Shown here: positions 14,779-25,497 of the stretch, piece by piece
How the letters are laid out: every line of letters begins with the position of its first letter
Position numbering within the stretch: the first letter of the stretch is position 1
Assembly (NCBI GenBank): GCA_002077065.1
Contig: NAJO01000001.1
Coordinates: 1,612,001-1,676,000, forward strand
Source of the DNA: Cryoendolithus antarcticus
Lineage: Eukaryota > Ascomycota > Dothideomycetes > Cladosporiales > Cladosporiaceae
Length of the DNA: 64,000 bases
Direction: 5' to 3'
Made by a program: the position numbers and the translations under genes
The notes under the pieces: model-generated
Seen by the model: the letters and a program-made list of their open reading frames with translations, nothing else
Databases searched by the model: none
What the model was told of the DNA's origin: nothing

Positions 14779-15548
14779 TCACACCAGTAGGACCAGCAAT
14801 AGCAGGATGATCAGCACCACAATCAAGACGCCAATACAGCAACTTGACCACGTCTCTGCGCCGCAAGTCAGCAATCCCCTCACCCAAAACTGCAGAAACA
14901 CCGCCAGAACTGACCCTCATTCTTCCTAATCACATACCCAATCTTCTTCATCCCTGTCTGAATCTTCCCCCCAACTCGATCCGTGATATCTTCAACCTCA
15001 TCCAACATCTCCGCCTGCTCCTCGAGCTCCCGTCCCATCGTATCAGCTTGCAGCCTCAAATTCCCCACGGTCTGAAACACACCCTCCAGCACCTCGTCCT
15101 GCTCATGCATAATCTCCACCTGCCGCTGCTCCTCCCACGCGCCGTATTCATCCTCGCCGTCTTCACCATCCCCAGTTTGAACGTCGAATTGATCCGGATG
15201 TTGTAGCGGTACTTTCGCGGCTGTGGAGTTGAGCTGCTGGTGCATGGACTCTATCTCCTTTCCCACATCCTCCACTAACTTCCGCCGTCGTCCGACTTCA
15301 GCGACATCTAGACCGTAGCGGTAAGGGTCTGTTTCTACGGCTGCGACTGAGGCGAGGAGGTCTTGCAGGTCTGTGGAGAGGTCCGTGAGGTTCTCTTCAA
15401 GCTCGGAGCGGGCTTCGAGCAGTTCGGGGTTGGAGGGAGAGGAGGCGGAGGAGCGGATGCGCAGGTAGGAGGTGAAGAGGGGGCGGGTTGTGGTTAGCAG
15501 GGCGAGCACGTCGGATTGGACTTGGAGGAAGGGGTCCGAGGACGCCAT
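14779..15548 (-). CDS. TLG1: Golgi/endosomal Qc-SNARE, Tlg1 / syntaxin-6-like
   Basis: t-SNARE for endosome-to-Golgi vesicle fusion, anchored by its C-terminus. Exons 15548-14915 and 14855-14779 flank a 59-bp intron (GTCAGT...GCGCAG); 236 residues, close to yeast Tlg1. The N-terminus (MASSDPFLQVQSDVLALLT) begins a syntaxin-6-type helical bundle. The Qc SNARE helix lies at about residues 140-210 (IMHEQDEVLEGVFQTVGNLR and LDEVEDITDRVGGKI), with its central-layer Gln expected within it. The second exon encodes only EETWSSCCIGV followed by LIVVLIILLLLVLLV and stop, the tail anchor; two Cys next to the membrane are candidate palmitoylation sites. Without the splice the protein would have no anchor, which supports the intron strongly. 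Met at 15548 is preferred to an upstream in-frame Met at 15623. Confidence 0.9.
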
Positions 15549-16238
15549 GATTGTGGGAATGTCGTCGAGACTGTATCGGCGATTGTGTTGAGTGCTACGG
15601 ATATTCTCTCCTAGCAGCGTCACCAGTCCAAGGGAACCATCGCGGGCATGCTTGTGTGTGCGGACAATGAACTACTTCGTATCTTGTATTGACGGACACA
15701 GTGCTTGAACGCGCGAGGCGCTCAGCTGTGGCTGTGCTCGCCAGGGACGCGACTCGATTTCTCGACTTCACCACGCATATCACCCTTGAGTCTCTCCTCC
15801 ACACAACATTATACGATCTCTCGAGACTTCACCGCAGCGCTTCGACCATATCACTGGCAAACGGACGACATGGTCTATCTTACTGCCCCCAAACATCGAT
15901 GGGAGATCCGGGATTTCGAGATGACAACGATGCTCGAGGTGACAGCAGTCAGAGCCAACTTGAGGCACAGCAGCCAACGCCTGCGGTGGATGCAGTTCCC
16001 TTCGAACGAAGGTGACGCCAGCATCTAAACATCACAAGCCGCTCGCAGCCCTTGACTGCCCATGATCTGCCCCATCGCCTCGATACCTCGCAGTGACCAT
16101 CACCCAAGATTGATCGTAAGTCCGATCTCCTCCTCTGCCATTTCCTCTACCACTGCCACTACCTATCCTCTCATCTCCATCGCTCTTCGTCATCTCCCAT
16201 CATTCTCTTCCTCCAAGCCCTAAGAACATCAACCCCCT
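15549..16238. other. Divergent region between TLG1 and the RBR-like gene
   Basis: The 690-bp region should carry two promoters and 5' UTRs. Two overlapping plus-strand open frames at about 15690-16028 lack recognisable motifs. The last 130 bp before 16239 is pyrimidine-rich (repeated ctc/cca), typical of fungal 5' leaders. Confidence 0.45.
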
Positions 16239-17411
16239 ATGGCCGAACCCTGGACTTGCACCTCCTGCTACGACACCCCCGAGCGCGGCCGTCTTATCGT
16301 CACCGGCGACAAAGTCTGCACGCTCTGCTTCCGTCGTCTCTTCGCTCTAGCCCTCGAAAGCGAAGAAAACTATCCGCCCCGCTGGGGCAAAGCAACTCTC
16401 TCCTCGCAACAACACGGCCACCTCCTGAACGCCGAGCTGCGCGAAGCCTACGAAGCGAAGGCTCTAGAATACGCATGCCCGCTGCCGCAGCGAGTCTACT
16501 GCCAACGCACCGATCCGCCGCGTCGACCTGAAGCGTGCGGGACATTCATTGGCAAGGCAATGAAGCGGAAGGAGTGCGTGAAGTGCGCAAAATGTGCATG
16601 GTACACCTGCCTCCGCTGCCGCTCCACATTCTCCATCTCCGACGTAGCCGCCTCTCGCATAAATCTAGATCACGACTGCGATCCCTTCCGCATTCCCGCG
16701 ACGGGGGCCGAAGCTTTCTCCGGCTTGATGCAAGGCAAAGACTACCAAATCTGTCCCAACTCCGACTGTGGCCGGAAGGTAGAGTTGCTGGACGGCTGTA
16801 ACAAGATGTCCTGCGTCTGCCAGACAATCTTCTGCTTCATCTGCGGGCTCACGGGGAAGCCCGATGACTGGAACTGGCGGCCTGGCAATGGGTGTCCGCG
16901 CTGGGGCCAGCCGAGGAGTGGGAGGGAGATCTATGATCGATTCGGCGCGGCTGCCGAGGAGGAGTTGCTGGAGCGGGAGATAGCGGCTGCAGCTTTCCGG
17001 CCGCCGATTGTAGGGAATGCTTGGGGGCATATCGCTATACTGGAGCAGAGGTGGAGACAGCAGAGGGAGGATGAGGCGAGGGCTGTGCAGGTGCAGATGC
17101 AGTTTGTGAGGGAGGCACAAAACGCGCTTGTGCAGGGCGAGCGGGAGAGGCGAAGGCTCACGGGGATCGGGACAGGTGCAGGGCTCGGCACGCAGATTCT
17201 GGAGCAGGCTAACGAGCAGACAGAGGAGTCGCAACGGCGTCGAAGGCGCAGGAAACGGGGTGGGGCGCAGATCGATGGGCCGATGAGGGAGAGGGAGAGG
17301 GAGAGGGAGGGGGGAGAGGAGGGCGCAGTGCCGGCGAGGAGAGCAGGAAGAGGTTTCAGGGATGTGGTCTTTGGACGAGGATACAAGACGCGAGAGAAGT
17401 CCCCACGGTGA
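16239..17411 (+). CDS. RING-IBR-RING (RBR)-like E3 ubiquitin ligase candidate
   Basis: 390 residues, single exon. The N-terminus has a Cys-rich pair (CTSCYD...CTLCFRRL). In the middle, CVKCAKCAWYTCLRCRSTF resembles the IBR zinc module. It is followed by CPNSDCGRKVELLDGCNKMS and then CVCQTIFCFICG, which matches RING2 of RBR ligases, in which the Cys after GCNKM is the catalytic thioester acceptor. That would make this an RBR enzyme that transfers ubiquitin via a Cys intermediate. A complete RING1 is not obvious, so it may be a divergent fungal RBR subfamily with a reduced first RING. The C-terminal 150 residues are helical, highly charged and include RERERERE from a purine-rich simple repeat. 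Partner E2 and substrates cannot be inferred. Confidence 0.75.
   Translation: MAEPWTCTSCYDTPERGRLIVTGDKVCTLCFRRLFALALESEENYPPRWGKATLSSQQHGHLLNAELREAYEAKALEYACPLPQRVYCQRTDPPRRPEACGTFIGKAMKRKECVKCAKCAWYTCLRCRSTFSISDVAASRINLDHDCDPFRIPATGAEAFSGLMQGKDYQICPNSDCGRKVELLDGCNKMSCVCQTIFCFICGLTGKPDDWNWRPGNGCPRWGQPRSGREIYDRFGAAAEEELLEREIAAAAFRPPIVGNAWGHIAILEQRWRQQREDEARAVQVQMQFVREAQNALVQGERERRRLTGIGTGAGLGTQILEQANEQTEESQRRRRRRKRGGAQIDGPMREREREREGGEEGAVPARRAGRGFRDVVFGRGYKTREKSPR
17283..17320 (+). repeat. GAGAGG-like simple repeat inside coding sequence
   Basis: About 38 bp of purine-only imperfect GAGAGG units encoding alternating Arg-Glu within the C-terminal tail of the RBR-like gene. It is likely length-variable. 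Confidence 0.8.
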
Positions 17412-17566
17412 GCATTCTGTCAGCGATATAGCATTGACAGACGCTGCACTAGGAGGCAGTGACATGTACATGGAGTGTAGTGTGTTCTCCTACAAGGGAA
17501 CAAATGTCCTCTTGTACACCGAAGGGGGATAAGTGTCGCTGCTTGGCATTCCGCCCACTGCTCGCC

Positions 17567-18980
17567 CTACCACCACGGCAGGAACATAGACCAGCTGATC
17601 GTCTCGTACGTACTAGCCGGCTGCGCTCTCAAAGAAGCAATGTCCATTGCTATGATGAGCCATCTGCAGATGACATACAGGGCGCAAGCTGGCGTCAGAA
17701 TGAGGAGCGAGTGCAGTGGTACGTCTACACAGGGGAAGTCGCCAGTCATCTCGTTGTTGCAGGGGTGGTACCAGAGGCGGCGGATCTTTCGCAGCAGTCG
17801 CTGGGTCGATGATATCGTAATACTTGGTATTGGCAGAGCGGATTCATTGGGCTTGACTTGGCGATCCACCATGAACACTTCTGGAAGCGGGCCAAGCAAT
17901 GCGATGATGGCTTGCGTGGCTACTACTGCGCGCCAGAGTTGCTGCTCAGCGACAGTGGGGAAGTAGAAGTCCCAGGCCCCGGGAAAGAATGCGGTGTAAG
18001 CCATGCTCACGACCAGCATGAAGAAGCACCCATTTCTGGTCAGTCGTGGCAAGTTGAATGAGGAGAAATTTTGTACTGGCGGCTGCTGCGACTCCAGCCT
18101 ACTCACAAGGCGAAGTCGGCGAAGAAGTCGACGAAGTACTTCCGGACAAGCGAGCCTACCCACTCGTTTGGTGAGATGAAGTCCAGGGGCGTGTCTCGAT
18201 ATTGGCCGGTGCACTCTTCGCCAGCTTCTTCGATGAGCGCCGCCATCGTGATCTTCAACCGGTAACAGTGGCTGACCTCTATATCTGATGGCTTGTTCCA
18301 CCAGCATAGGTATGTGCCCAATGTGCAGAAGATATTGGCAAGGACTGTTACCTCGAGTGTAGTCACACCGAGGTCTTGCGCAAGGCGTGCGGCGATATTG
18401 TTGAGGAACGTCGACGCCTACAGTAGCGTGATCAATGTATGCTGTGTAAGTCGGTGCACACGATAGCGAGAGATGCAATTGAAGTAACTTGATTCGTGAG
18501 GATGTCCGACTTGCCCAGCTCCTCAAGCTCCGTCTCCGTCACGTCTGGTATGTCGATGTAGCCGCGTTTAAGTAGATATAAAAGCTGCTTTGAGTTTGCC
18601 GGACAGGAAGGAAAGTCGGAAGACTTCACGTGAACCCCTCCCATATCAGCGTAGAAGCTGTGCGTGATTGTCCAGCTCTGGTAGCCAGCATCTTGGTAGT
18701 CCTTGAGAGAAGCTCGCGCAGTCTGCCACTGGCCAAAAGCTAGAACGAGAACGAATTCAGGGCCCAGTAGTGTGAGTAGCACAAAGTAGAGCTTGTCCCG
18801 CAGTATGTCCCAATTGCCACCAGTCGGCGAAGCCGAGCTCACACGGACGGAGACCCAGGCACATAATGTGAGTGTCTGCAGAGAGCTCCAGATGATATCC
18901 CACGTTCCGCGGCCGCTCTGAGGAGACTGCCAGCCGATAAGAGCCTCGGGCAATGCGAGCTGTGTGAAGTTCGGGGTCAT
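17567..18980 (-). CDS. Fungal multi-pass membrane protein of unknown function
   Basis: Member of a common Pezizomycotina integral-membrane family without known function. Three exons, 18980-18489, 18417-18107 and 18035-17567, with two 71-bp introns; 423 residues. Conserved blocks are GRGTWDIIWSSLQTLTLCAW near the N-terminus, LYFVLLTLLGPEFVLVLAFG, HSFYADMGG, a central LARLAQDLGVTTLEV-type stretch (ARLAQDLGVTTLEVTVL) leading to TLGTYLCWWNKPSDIEV, GAWDFYFPT, and a C-terminal PLHSLLILTPACALYVICRW ending in ETISWSMFLPWW. These blocks come from three frames, which supports the two introns. The first donor (GTTACT) is not the consensus. Sequence upstream of 18980 is open in parts, so an additional 5' exon with a signal peptide is possible. 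Localisation in a membrane is clear; role is unknown. Confidence 0.8.
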
Positions 18981-19861
18981 GCTGCCATTGCAAGCGTCGG
19001 CTTAGCTGGACAGCGCCCAGAGGCGCAATGCCATGCTGCATGTACCATGCCAGCCGACCGCAAGACATGATCCTTGAACAAGTCGTGAATCACGATTCTG
19101 TAACAGTCGTCGTAAGCCATGGCAGATATGAGAGACCTTGGCCTGATGGATCTGTAGAACGCTTAGCACAGTCCTGTACTGCGACGTAGAGGAAGGGAAG
19201 GGGCATGTGGTGGAGACTGACGCAACGGAACGCGTCCCCGAGCCATGATGCCTCATATCCTTTATCGACTACAACTTCCTTCTACATGTACGTACCTTGG
19301 AAGCAATCTCCGCTGTCTCATTGTTTACGATCATAGTCATGCAAGAATCCTCGTCAAACTCAGCACATAGCAACGAGACCACAGCTATGATCAGCGTCTG
19401 ATCCTCATGGGAGACTGGAATTTCGAGGTAAGTTGCCGATGACACCTCGAACTCTCGGGACTATAAGCGAAATGTAGACAGAAGAGATTAATATGGCTCC
19501 TCGGAAGCGTACAAGGGTGCGACATGGCGTTTGCTCATGCTCGGTCCGGAACGCTATGTTGTACCACCCGAGCCCAGCACTGCGTCTACGTTACACAAAC
19601 GCGTGGTAAGTGGCTCATCAGCACAAGGTAGGTGCAGCGTTCACTTCACGACCACCTTCACTCCCTCTTTGTTTTCCTGGTCAGCGCTCTTTCTCATTGG
19701 CTGTCGACTCAGACAGCATTCCAGAGCATATCAATCTCCCTAACTCCCTACTCTTTGCCAGTCTTACATCACGCATCCAGCTCATCAGAGAATTATGGCT
19801 CATGGGAAAGCGCTGCTCGCACTGATGGTGCTGGGGTGTGGACTGTTTCTAGGTATTTATC
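18981..19861. other. Intergenic, divergent membrane-protein / methyltransferase region
   Basis: The 881-bp region has only short open frames. A 37-codon frame at 19493 ending at a GTAAGT-like site has a basic start (MAPRKRTRVRHG), but I cannot connect it to a downstream exon. No repeat is seen. Confidence 0.35.
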
Positions 19862-20740
19862 ATGGCGATCTGTTGCCGGAGAGTGCCGAAGGCTGACACC
19901 GCGCGACCAGCTCTTATTATGAATGATGGCTCCGCAACACCCTCAGTCGAGCAGTATTACTCCAGTCTTGAGTCACGTCTAGGCTATTGGCTTCTGCTTG
20001 GGAATGCTCGACACTGCGGTTACTGGCCACCCGGAACGCTCTGGTCGTTCCCCATCGGCCGTGCGCTGAGAACAATGGAAGAGAAGCTGTATGAACGCTT
20101 GGAGCTGCCAGCAGGCGCAAAGACCCTGGACGCTGGTGCGGGCTCTGGCGTAGTGGCATCGTACATGGCAAAGAAGGGGCTCGTGGTCCAAGGCATCGAT
20201 TTGACACCTCTGCATGTCCAGGACGCTCAACGTGTTATTAAGGCACAGGGATTGACGAGCGATCAGATCACTGTACGGCAGGGAGACTATCACGACCTGT
20301 CAGATGTGGACAATGCGTCCCTGGACGGAGTGTACACGATGGAGACCTTCGTTCACGCGGACGATCCTCTGAAGGTATGAAAGAATTTCCGCCGGATTCT
20401 AAAATCCGGCGGTGTCCTCGTCTTGCACGAAGCAGACTTCCACTGGGATTCGGAAGTCCTGCACGAAGTGTTGCGTTTGTCACATTGCCAGAACACGCTC
20501 AAGGAAGGCACCTACGAGAGTCTCTTGGAGGATGCCGGCTTCACCAACATCACTGTCGACGACTACACGGACAACGTGCTCCCGCTGTGGCGCTTATCTG
20601 GTATACTTGGGTCTGTGCCATACGACCTCATGCGGCTCGTTGGTCAGGAGAAACGATTCACCAACATCATGGCTGGGGTTGAGGCATACCGACACTGGGG
20701 CCAGGGGCGGTATATTTCGGTTAGGGCTGTGAATCCTTGA
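19862..20740 (+). pseudogene. SAM-dependent methyltransferase gene with in-frame TGA
   Basis: Class I methyltransferase resembling the tocopherol/sterol C-methyltransferase group. The N-terminal part has YYSSLESRLGYWLLLGNARH, then SAM motif I TLDAGAGSGVVASYMA, an acidic motif II region (GIDLTPLHVQDA), and METFVHADDP. At 20378-20380 the frame reads GTA TGA AAG; after the TGA the same frame continues with KNFRRILKSGGVLVLHEADF, the expected motif following METFVHADDP, and stays open to 20740. The family would have a hydrophobic residue at the stop (VLKNF). A GTATGA donor exists at this point, but using it would delete the conserved KSGGVLVLHE block. I therefore call a nonsense-interrupted gene, with sequencing error or readthrough as alternatives. 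The start may be 19862 or the ATG at 19919. Confidence 0.7.
20389..20412. repeat. Perfect 10-bp inverted repeat with 4-nt loop
   Basis: CCGCCGGATT, loop CTAA, AATCCGGCGG. It starts 8 nt after the in-frame TGA at 20378 of the methyltransferase gene, inside its conserved FRRILKSGG codons. As RNA it would form a GC-rich hairpin. Confidence 0.9.
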
Positions 20741-20969
20741 GCGAGACTATCACCGCACGGAAGGAAGTTAGTCAACGAAGGTGCAATGTATTCAAGTGAG
20801 GTCAAATGTTGCACCTTTGCAACGACGAAGGCGGAATATGACCGAATAGGCTCATGGCTGACACTGCTACTGGAGCATGCTTGTAAGGTGGAAATTCTAC
20901 AGAAATACTACCTGATGTAGCGCAGCGAGACAGGAGACGCTAGCACATGCAAGCGTTCAGAAGCGCGCA

Positions 20970-23900
20970 TTAGCCGCGGAGAGCAGCTATGGCCTCCTGC
21001 CTCGTCAGGCCTAGCACATTCATGAGATAGTCGACCCTGCAGCAACGTCAGTCAACGAATCATTGAATTAGTCCGAGGTGCGCACTCACTCCACGATCCC
21101 CCTCACCTTCTTCCTCACTTCCTCGAACTCCCCCAAGCTCCTCTCCCAGACCTTCTTCCGCCTCGCAGGATCCACGCTCTTGACCCTACACCTCAGCCTA
21201 GCACTCACAGGCCGATGATCACTGACCCTCACCTCCCACCTGCGATAGCTCTCACACTTGACCTTACCCAATCCTCTGTAAAGCACGCGATCGCACCAAG
21301 CTGGCGCTCGCCGCTTTTCGGACGTATCGTACTCATCCGACTGAACATTGTATTTGTAAGTCGGTGCGAAAGTTATGGGCGCTTCTGCGAAAGCTCGGAG
21401 TCGGAAGCCGGGGTTCTTCTTGCGGGACAGGAGGAGTTGATCGCGTTCCAGTAGCCGGGCGAGGTTCTTCTGGGAAACGTGCTTGATGACTGTATCGCGG
21501 CCCATGGTGTCTATGCGATAATTCAAGTCGCCGTTCAGGATGCAGAGTTCGTGATCGAGGATCATGGAGCCATCGCCGCCGGATGTGAACAGATCTGACA
21601 GACTGAGATCAGAGTTCGCAGGGAAGACATGCGGTGCTAGGGCTTCAGCTTCGAGGATTGCGGCGACGTCGTTGTTGCGGTTGATGGTCTGGGTTTGCCC
21701 GGCCGCGAGATGGCAATTGATGAAGCAAAGGCTACTGTCATCTAGGGTCATGCGGACGACAAGGGCGCCTTTGTTGCCATGTAGACCGCCCATGCCGCGC
21801 TTGATCTCGGCGGTGGAGATCGCTTTGATGCGTGGGCGGAGGGAAGTCTTGACGAAGATGCAGGTGAAGAGGCCGACCATGCTGGCAGTGTGAACGAGGG
21901 CGTAGGTGATGTTAGTGATGTGTTCGTCAAGGCAGCGGGTGAGGTGATCGCGCCAGTTGCGATACTGGTGGCTCATGTGTTGCTGCTCGTTCGAGTCTTC
22001 TGCTACTTTCTTTTTGCTTTTGAAGAAGGACTTAGCAGTCACCTTCTTGTCTTCAAGATCCACTAGCTCCTGGAACCCAAAGACGAGGATGTCTGCCGGC
22101 TCTGAGGCGGTCAGATATTCTCGGAAGAAGTTGTTGTCTTGATGGTTCTGCTGCAGATGGGTGGGCTTGCTTGCACCGGCGTTCCACGTGAGTACATCCA
22201 CTGTGATCTCGTGGAAGGTGCAGTAGTCGGAGTCGGAGTCATGCATGCGTGTGTCGAGCCAGTCGTCTTCCAATGAGCCGTCCCACAGTCGTAGCATGTT
22301 ATCAGTTCCTAGCGTAATAACCTGCATACGATCTAGCAGCCACACGGCAGAAGGATCAGCTACTATGCTGCAAATCTGCTTCTCGTGAGCGTGCCAATCT
22401 TTCTTCGCGACCCAGGGTGTAGTTGATGTGTCATAGACGTACGCCATGCCAGTGTTGAAGCCAGCCCAGAGATAGTCGCCAACACCAGCCAGCGCACTGA
22501 TCTTGTACACGCTGACATTGACTACACCTACGCAGCTGAAGGTCTTGCGATTGTAGATGCTGACTTTGCCATCGGTATGTCCGAAGTACACGAGGTCTGG
22601 CTTGCTGCTTATCGTTGCACCAGCAGTCACTTCACCGCTATTCGACTGGCTGAGCGGCTGGCGCAGGACTTGGAACTCGGTCTCTGATCGCACGCCCGGG
22701 AGGAAGACTCGGATATCTTTGCCAGTCGCGATCCATAGCTGTTCGCCACATGCAATGCTGAATGTGTGACCTTTGGGTACGCGGAAGGTGTTGGCTTGAG
22801 AGTCTAGACTAGGCATAGTTTTGTCATCCTTCTTCCACACATTGAGATCGCCACCTTCGTCGAGTGTCCACAGCTCGGAGGCATTACGGTACATACGTAT
22901 GATCTCTCGTCTGTGCGCGTTGGCCTTCGTCCGCGTGGCTGCTTGGCCTAGAATGTCGACTTCGTGAATCTCACCGATGTTCGTACCGAGCCATACACTG
23001 GTGCTTTCTGCTTCAGCAGTCGGTTTGAACACGATAGATGTGACTTTCAAGTGCTCGCTGTGTGCCATATTCATAATTTGTTCGCCAGTACGTAGGTCCC
23101 ACGCTTTCGTAATGTAGCCAGTCGTGCATACGTAGTGTCCACACACTGCCATGAGTCGAGTGTCGTAATCCGTGGGTATCTGCCAAGGACGCTGCCTGTA
23201 GCGTGGTGGTCTACGACTTGCGTTCGTAGTGTCTGGGAAGTCGCTGGCTTGTGTTGCGCCTGGCAAGATCGCTGGTTCGTCTGGTTGGTCGTCCCGAGAA
23301 TGTCCATTGAGCGGAGCTGGCTCTGCTGGCTGTGGCGTCTGTGTCAGAGCGGCCATCTGCGGCCGCCTGTCCATCGACCGCCGAGGCGCTGGCACAGCCG
23401 GTGGCATCACAGCAGGTACTGTATTCCTAGAAGGCGCCACCCTATCGAAGCCCTGAGTAAGTGCAGAAGCCTGTGCCGGCTTCGCTGCCGGGATGCGGCC
23501 TGCATGGGCTGGCTCAGTAAATGTCTGAGATCTATGTGGGATGCTATGCGCCAGCTGATGGACGAGCTTGCTGGGACTTGTCCTTCCCGATCTTGACTTG
23601 ATCGGGCTAGTCCTTCCTGAGCGGAGCTTTGTAGGGCTTGTTCTGCCAGATCTGATCTGGAGCTCCGGTCTCGCAGGTAGTCTAGGCTTGCTATCGTCCA
23701 GATCTCCGGCTGCACTCATATCATCACGGCGGACTGGGCGGTACCGAGCAGGCATCGTGGGGGTCCTTGCCAACGGGTTGTTGAAGTCGCGACGACCTGC
23801 CACAGTTGAGATCGGCGGGGAAGGACGCTCGAGCGAGGACGGCTCAACGAAAGAGGCATTTGAGCCAGCGCGTGCGCGTGCGGTGAATGATGCGTCTGAC

Positions 23901-24823
23901 TCTCCTCGCATACGCTGTATGCCCGAGTCATTCGAGCCATGGCGTCCACCTTGAATGGAAGATGTATCGGACCCCCCTTGCAATCGCTCAACCCAGGATG
24001 CATCAGAGTCACCTCGCGTCCGCTGAGCCCATGCCATGGCAGATTCGATCGGGACACCACGGCTCACCGTGACTTTCTCGGGTGAGTTCGATCTACTGGC
24101 TGGTGGCGTACTGAAAGGTGACGCGCTATGATCAACGAGATCGTGATTGCTCTCCGGTGCTGCGAGACCATTGGACGACATGGTAAGCTCCACGGGCTTG
24201 CTGGGCACGCGAGGCTTCGCAGCGCGGTTGACTGGTGGTGGCCCAGAGGGCTTTGCCTCCATGTGAGTGGCTGTTGGAGTTTGTGCCGGAGTTGCGTCGT
24301 TCAGATCAAGCCTTGAGACATCGATAGATTGTAGCAGGGAGCTGATGCGCTTCTCCAGTGCTGGCGTGGTGGTGCGACTCACGCTCCTGAAGTGCCCTCG
24401 GGTTGGCGAGTCCGGCGGAACCCCACTTTGCACCGGTGTGAGCACATTGGCGTGCGTATTAGCCATCGTTCCGCCCGGCGGAGAGCGAGGCGAATCGACT
24501 GTCACCACAGGCGGTGCTACTTGCGCAGGTGTGGTCGGGAACATGGAGATAGGACGCTGACGAGGTGGACTCGGACGTCTGGCTCTCGGCATTGCGATCT
24601 CTTTGGCAGGCATTGCCGCAGCTGGTGGGCTATCGCTACTGCCTGGCGTAGTTGGACGGGTGCCGCTGGCGCCATTGGTCGGCTTTGCCAAAGACACCTG
24701 GCGTAGGCCTGACGTTGGTGTTCTAGGAGCGTCCCCATCTTTACCCAGGTTCTCGAACTTTGTCAACAGTGACGAGACTGGCCGTATAGAGGTCCCATCA
24801 GGACCTTCGTTGGTACCTGGCAT
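20970..24823 (-). CDS. WD40-containing inositol polyphosphate 5-phosphatase
   Basis: 1266 residues; removes the 5-phosphate from inositol phospholipids or soluble inositol phosphates. Exon 24823-21090, a 53-bp intron (GTGAGT...TGCAG), and exon 21036-20970. The final exon encodes EVDYLMNVLGLTRQEAIAAL plus a short tail; stopping at the ORF end (21086) would lose this conserved terminus. The first ~550 residues are Ser/Pro-rich and disordered, with a triple RSGRTSP repeat. Residues ~555-880 form a WD40/beta-propeller-like region (GYITKAWDLRTGE, VYFGHTDGKVSIYNR). The phosphatase domain begins at about 883 (VDVLTWNAGA), with FGFQEL, GGLHGNKGALVVRM, the catalytic CILNGDLNYRID near 1096, PAWCDRVLYR near 1174 and VSDHRPVSARL near 1199. 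All catalytic motifs are intact. No SAC domain is present, so this is not a synaptojanin-type enzyme. Head-to-head with the CHY gene. Confidence 0.93.
23569..23655 (-). repeat. Three tandem RSGRTSP coding repeats
   Basis: The minus strand encodes RSGRTSPTKL, RSGRTSPIKS and RSGRTSPSK in tandem at about residues 390-418 of the inositol phosphatase. Each unit carries an S/T-P site in a basic context, which could be phosphorylated by proline-directed kinases (inference). Confidence 0.85.
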
Positions 24824-25497
24824 GATGCGGTCGCAAGTGGATATCCGCCCTCAGTCATGCAGTGGCTCTTGTCCAGTTGTATTTGCGCCGAGGCACGCAC
24901 CCTACATCTCCCATGACCAATGCGTCGACTGTGTTCTTTACTAGCGAAATTGTTGCTCAGATCCTGAGATACGAAGTGTCCAGTGCAGTCTCCCTTGCGG
25001 GGTCCTGGAATTCACGCGGAGTGCAGAAGCAGTGAGTATCGTCTCTGTTGTCACTTTGACGGTGCTCTCAAACAGTCGGGTTGTCCAAAGTAGTTCGGTA
25101 GGGTCCTGTATCGTCCTGCGACAGGGCAAAACAACCAGAGTCGTGAAGATGACAGTCTAGGTGCTGTCAACACAGCCACGACAACTTCATTGATTACCCC
25201 GGACTTGGCCACGCGCTTGCGTGACACGGAAACGGCGGCTGCACCTGCCCGCAACTCTGTCCTTATTCTGAAACACGAGCCCTGCATATCCGATTGTCGA
25301 TCACGTTCGCGGCTTCACGCGACTTCGATAAACACCCCACCATCCCACTATCGTACATCTCGAATACAAGGCGCGCCATTGGAATCCAGGCATTACGAAT
25401 ATAGTACGACGACGACGCTTTGCAGTAGTCTTGGACATTCGTAAGATTTTACCTGAACTCTGAGCTTCCTGACGCCTCGAGGCGCAAAACACCCATC
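24824..25497. other. Divergent promoter region, phosphatase / CHY gene
   Basis: The 674-bp region lies between head-to-head genes. Only short, motif-less frames are present. Confidence 0.4.

Noticed and set aside
15689..16028. Two overlapping ~107-codon frames upstream of the RBR-like gene
   Set aside because: They overlap each other, lack motifs and sit in a divergent promoter/leader. Neither is better than the other.
16665..17471. 268-codon minus-strand open frame opposite the RBR-like gene
   Set aside because: It is Leu/Pro/Arg-rich with no motif, opposite a zinc-finger gene with ordered Cys pairs.
20389..20412. Transcription terminator
   Set aside because: Stem-loop plus U-run termination is bacterial; the window is a eukaryotic nuclear genome and the hairpin is inside a coding frame.
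20375..20433. Intron removing the in-frame TGA of the methyltransferase (GTATGA...AGCAG)
   Set aside because: It would excise KSGGVLVLHE, a conserved post-motif of these methyltransferases, and shorten the fold, so I prefer a nonsense change.
23135..23596. 153-codon plus-strand frame rich in Trp, Cys and Arg
   Set aside because: It is antisense to the inositol phosphatase coding region, and its composition is typical of a shadow frame.
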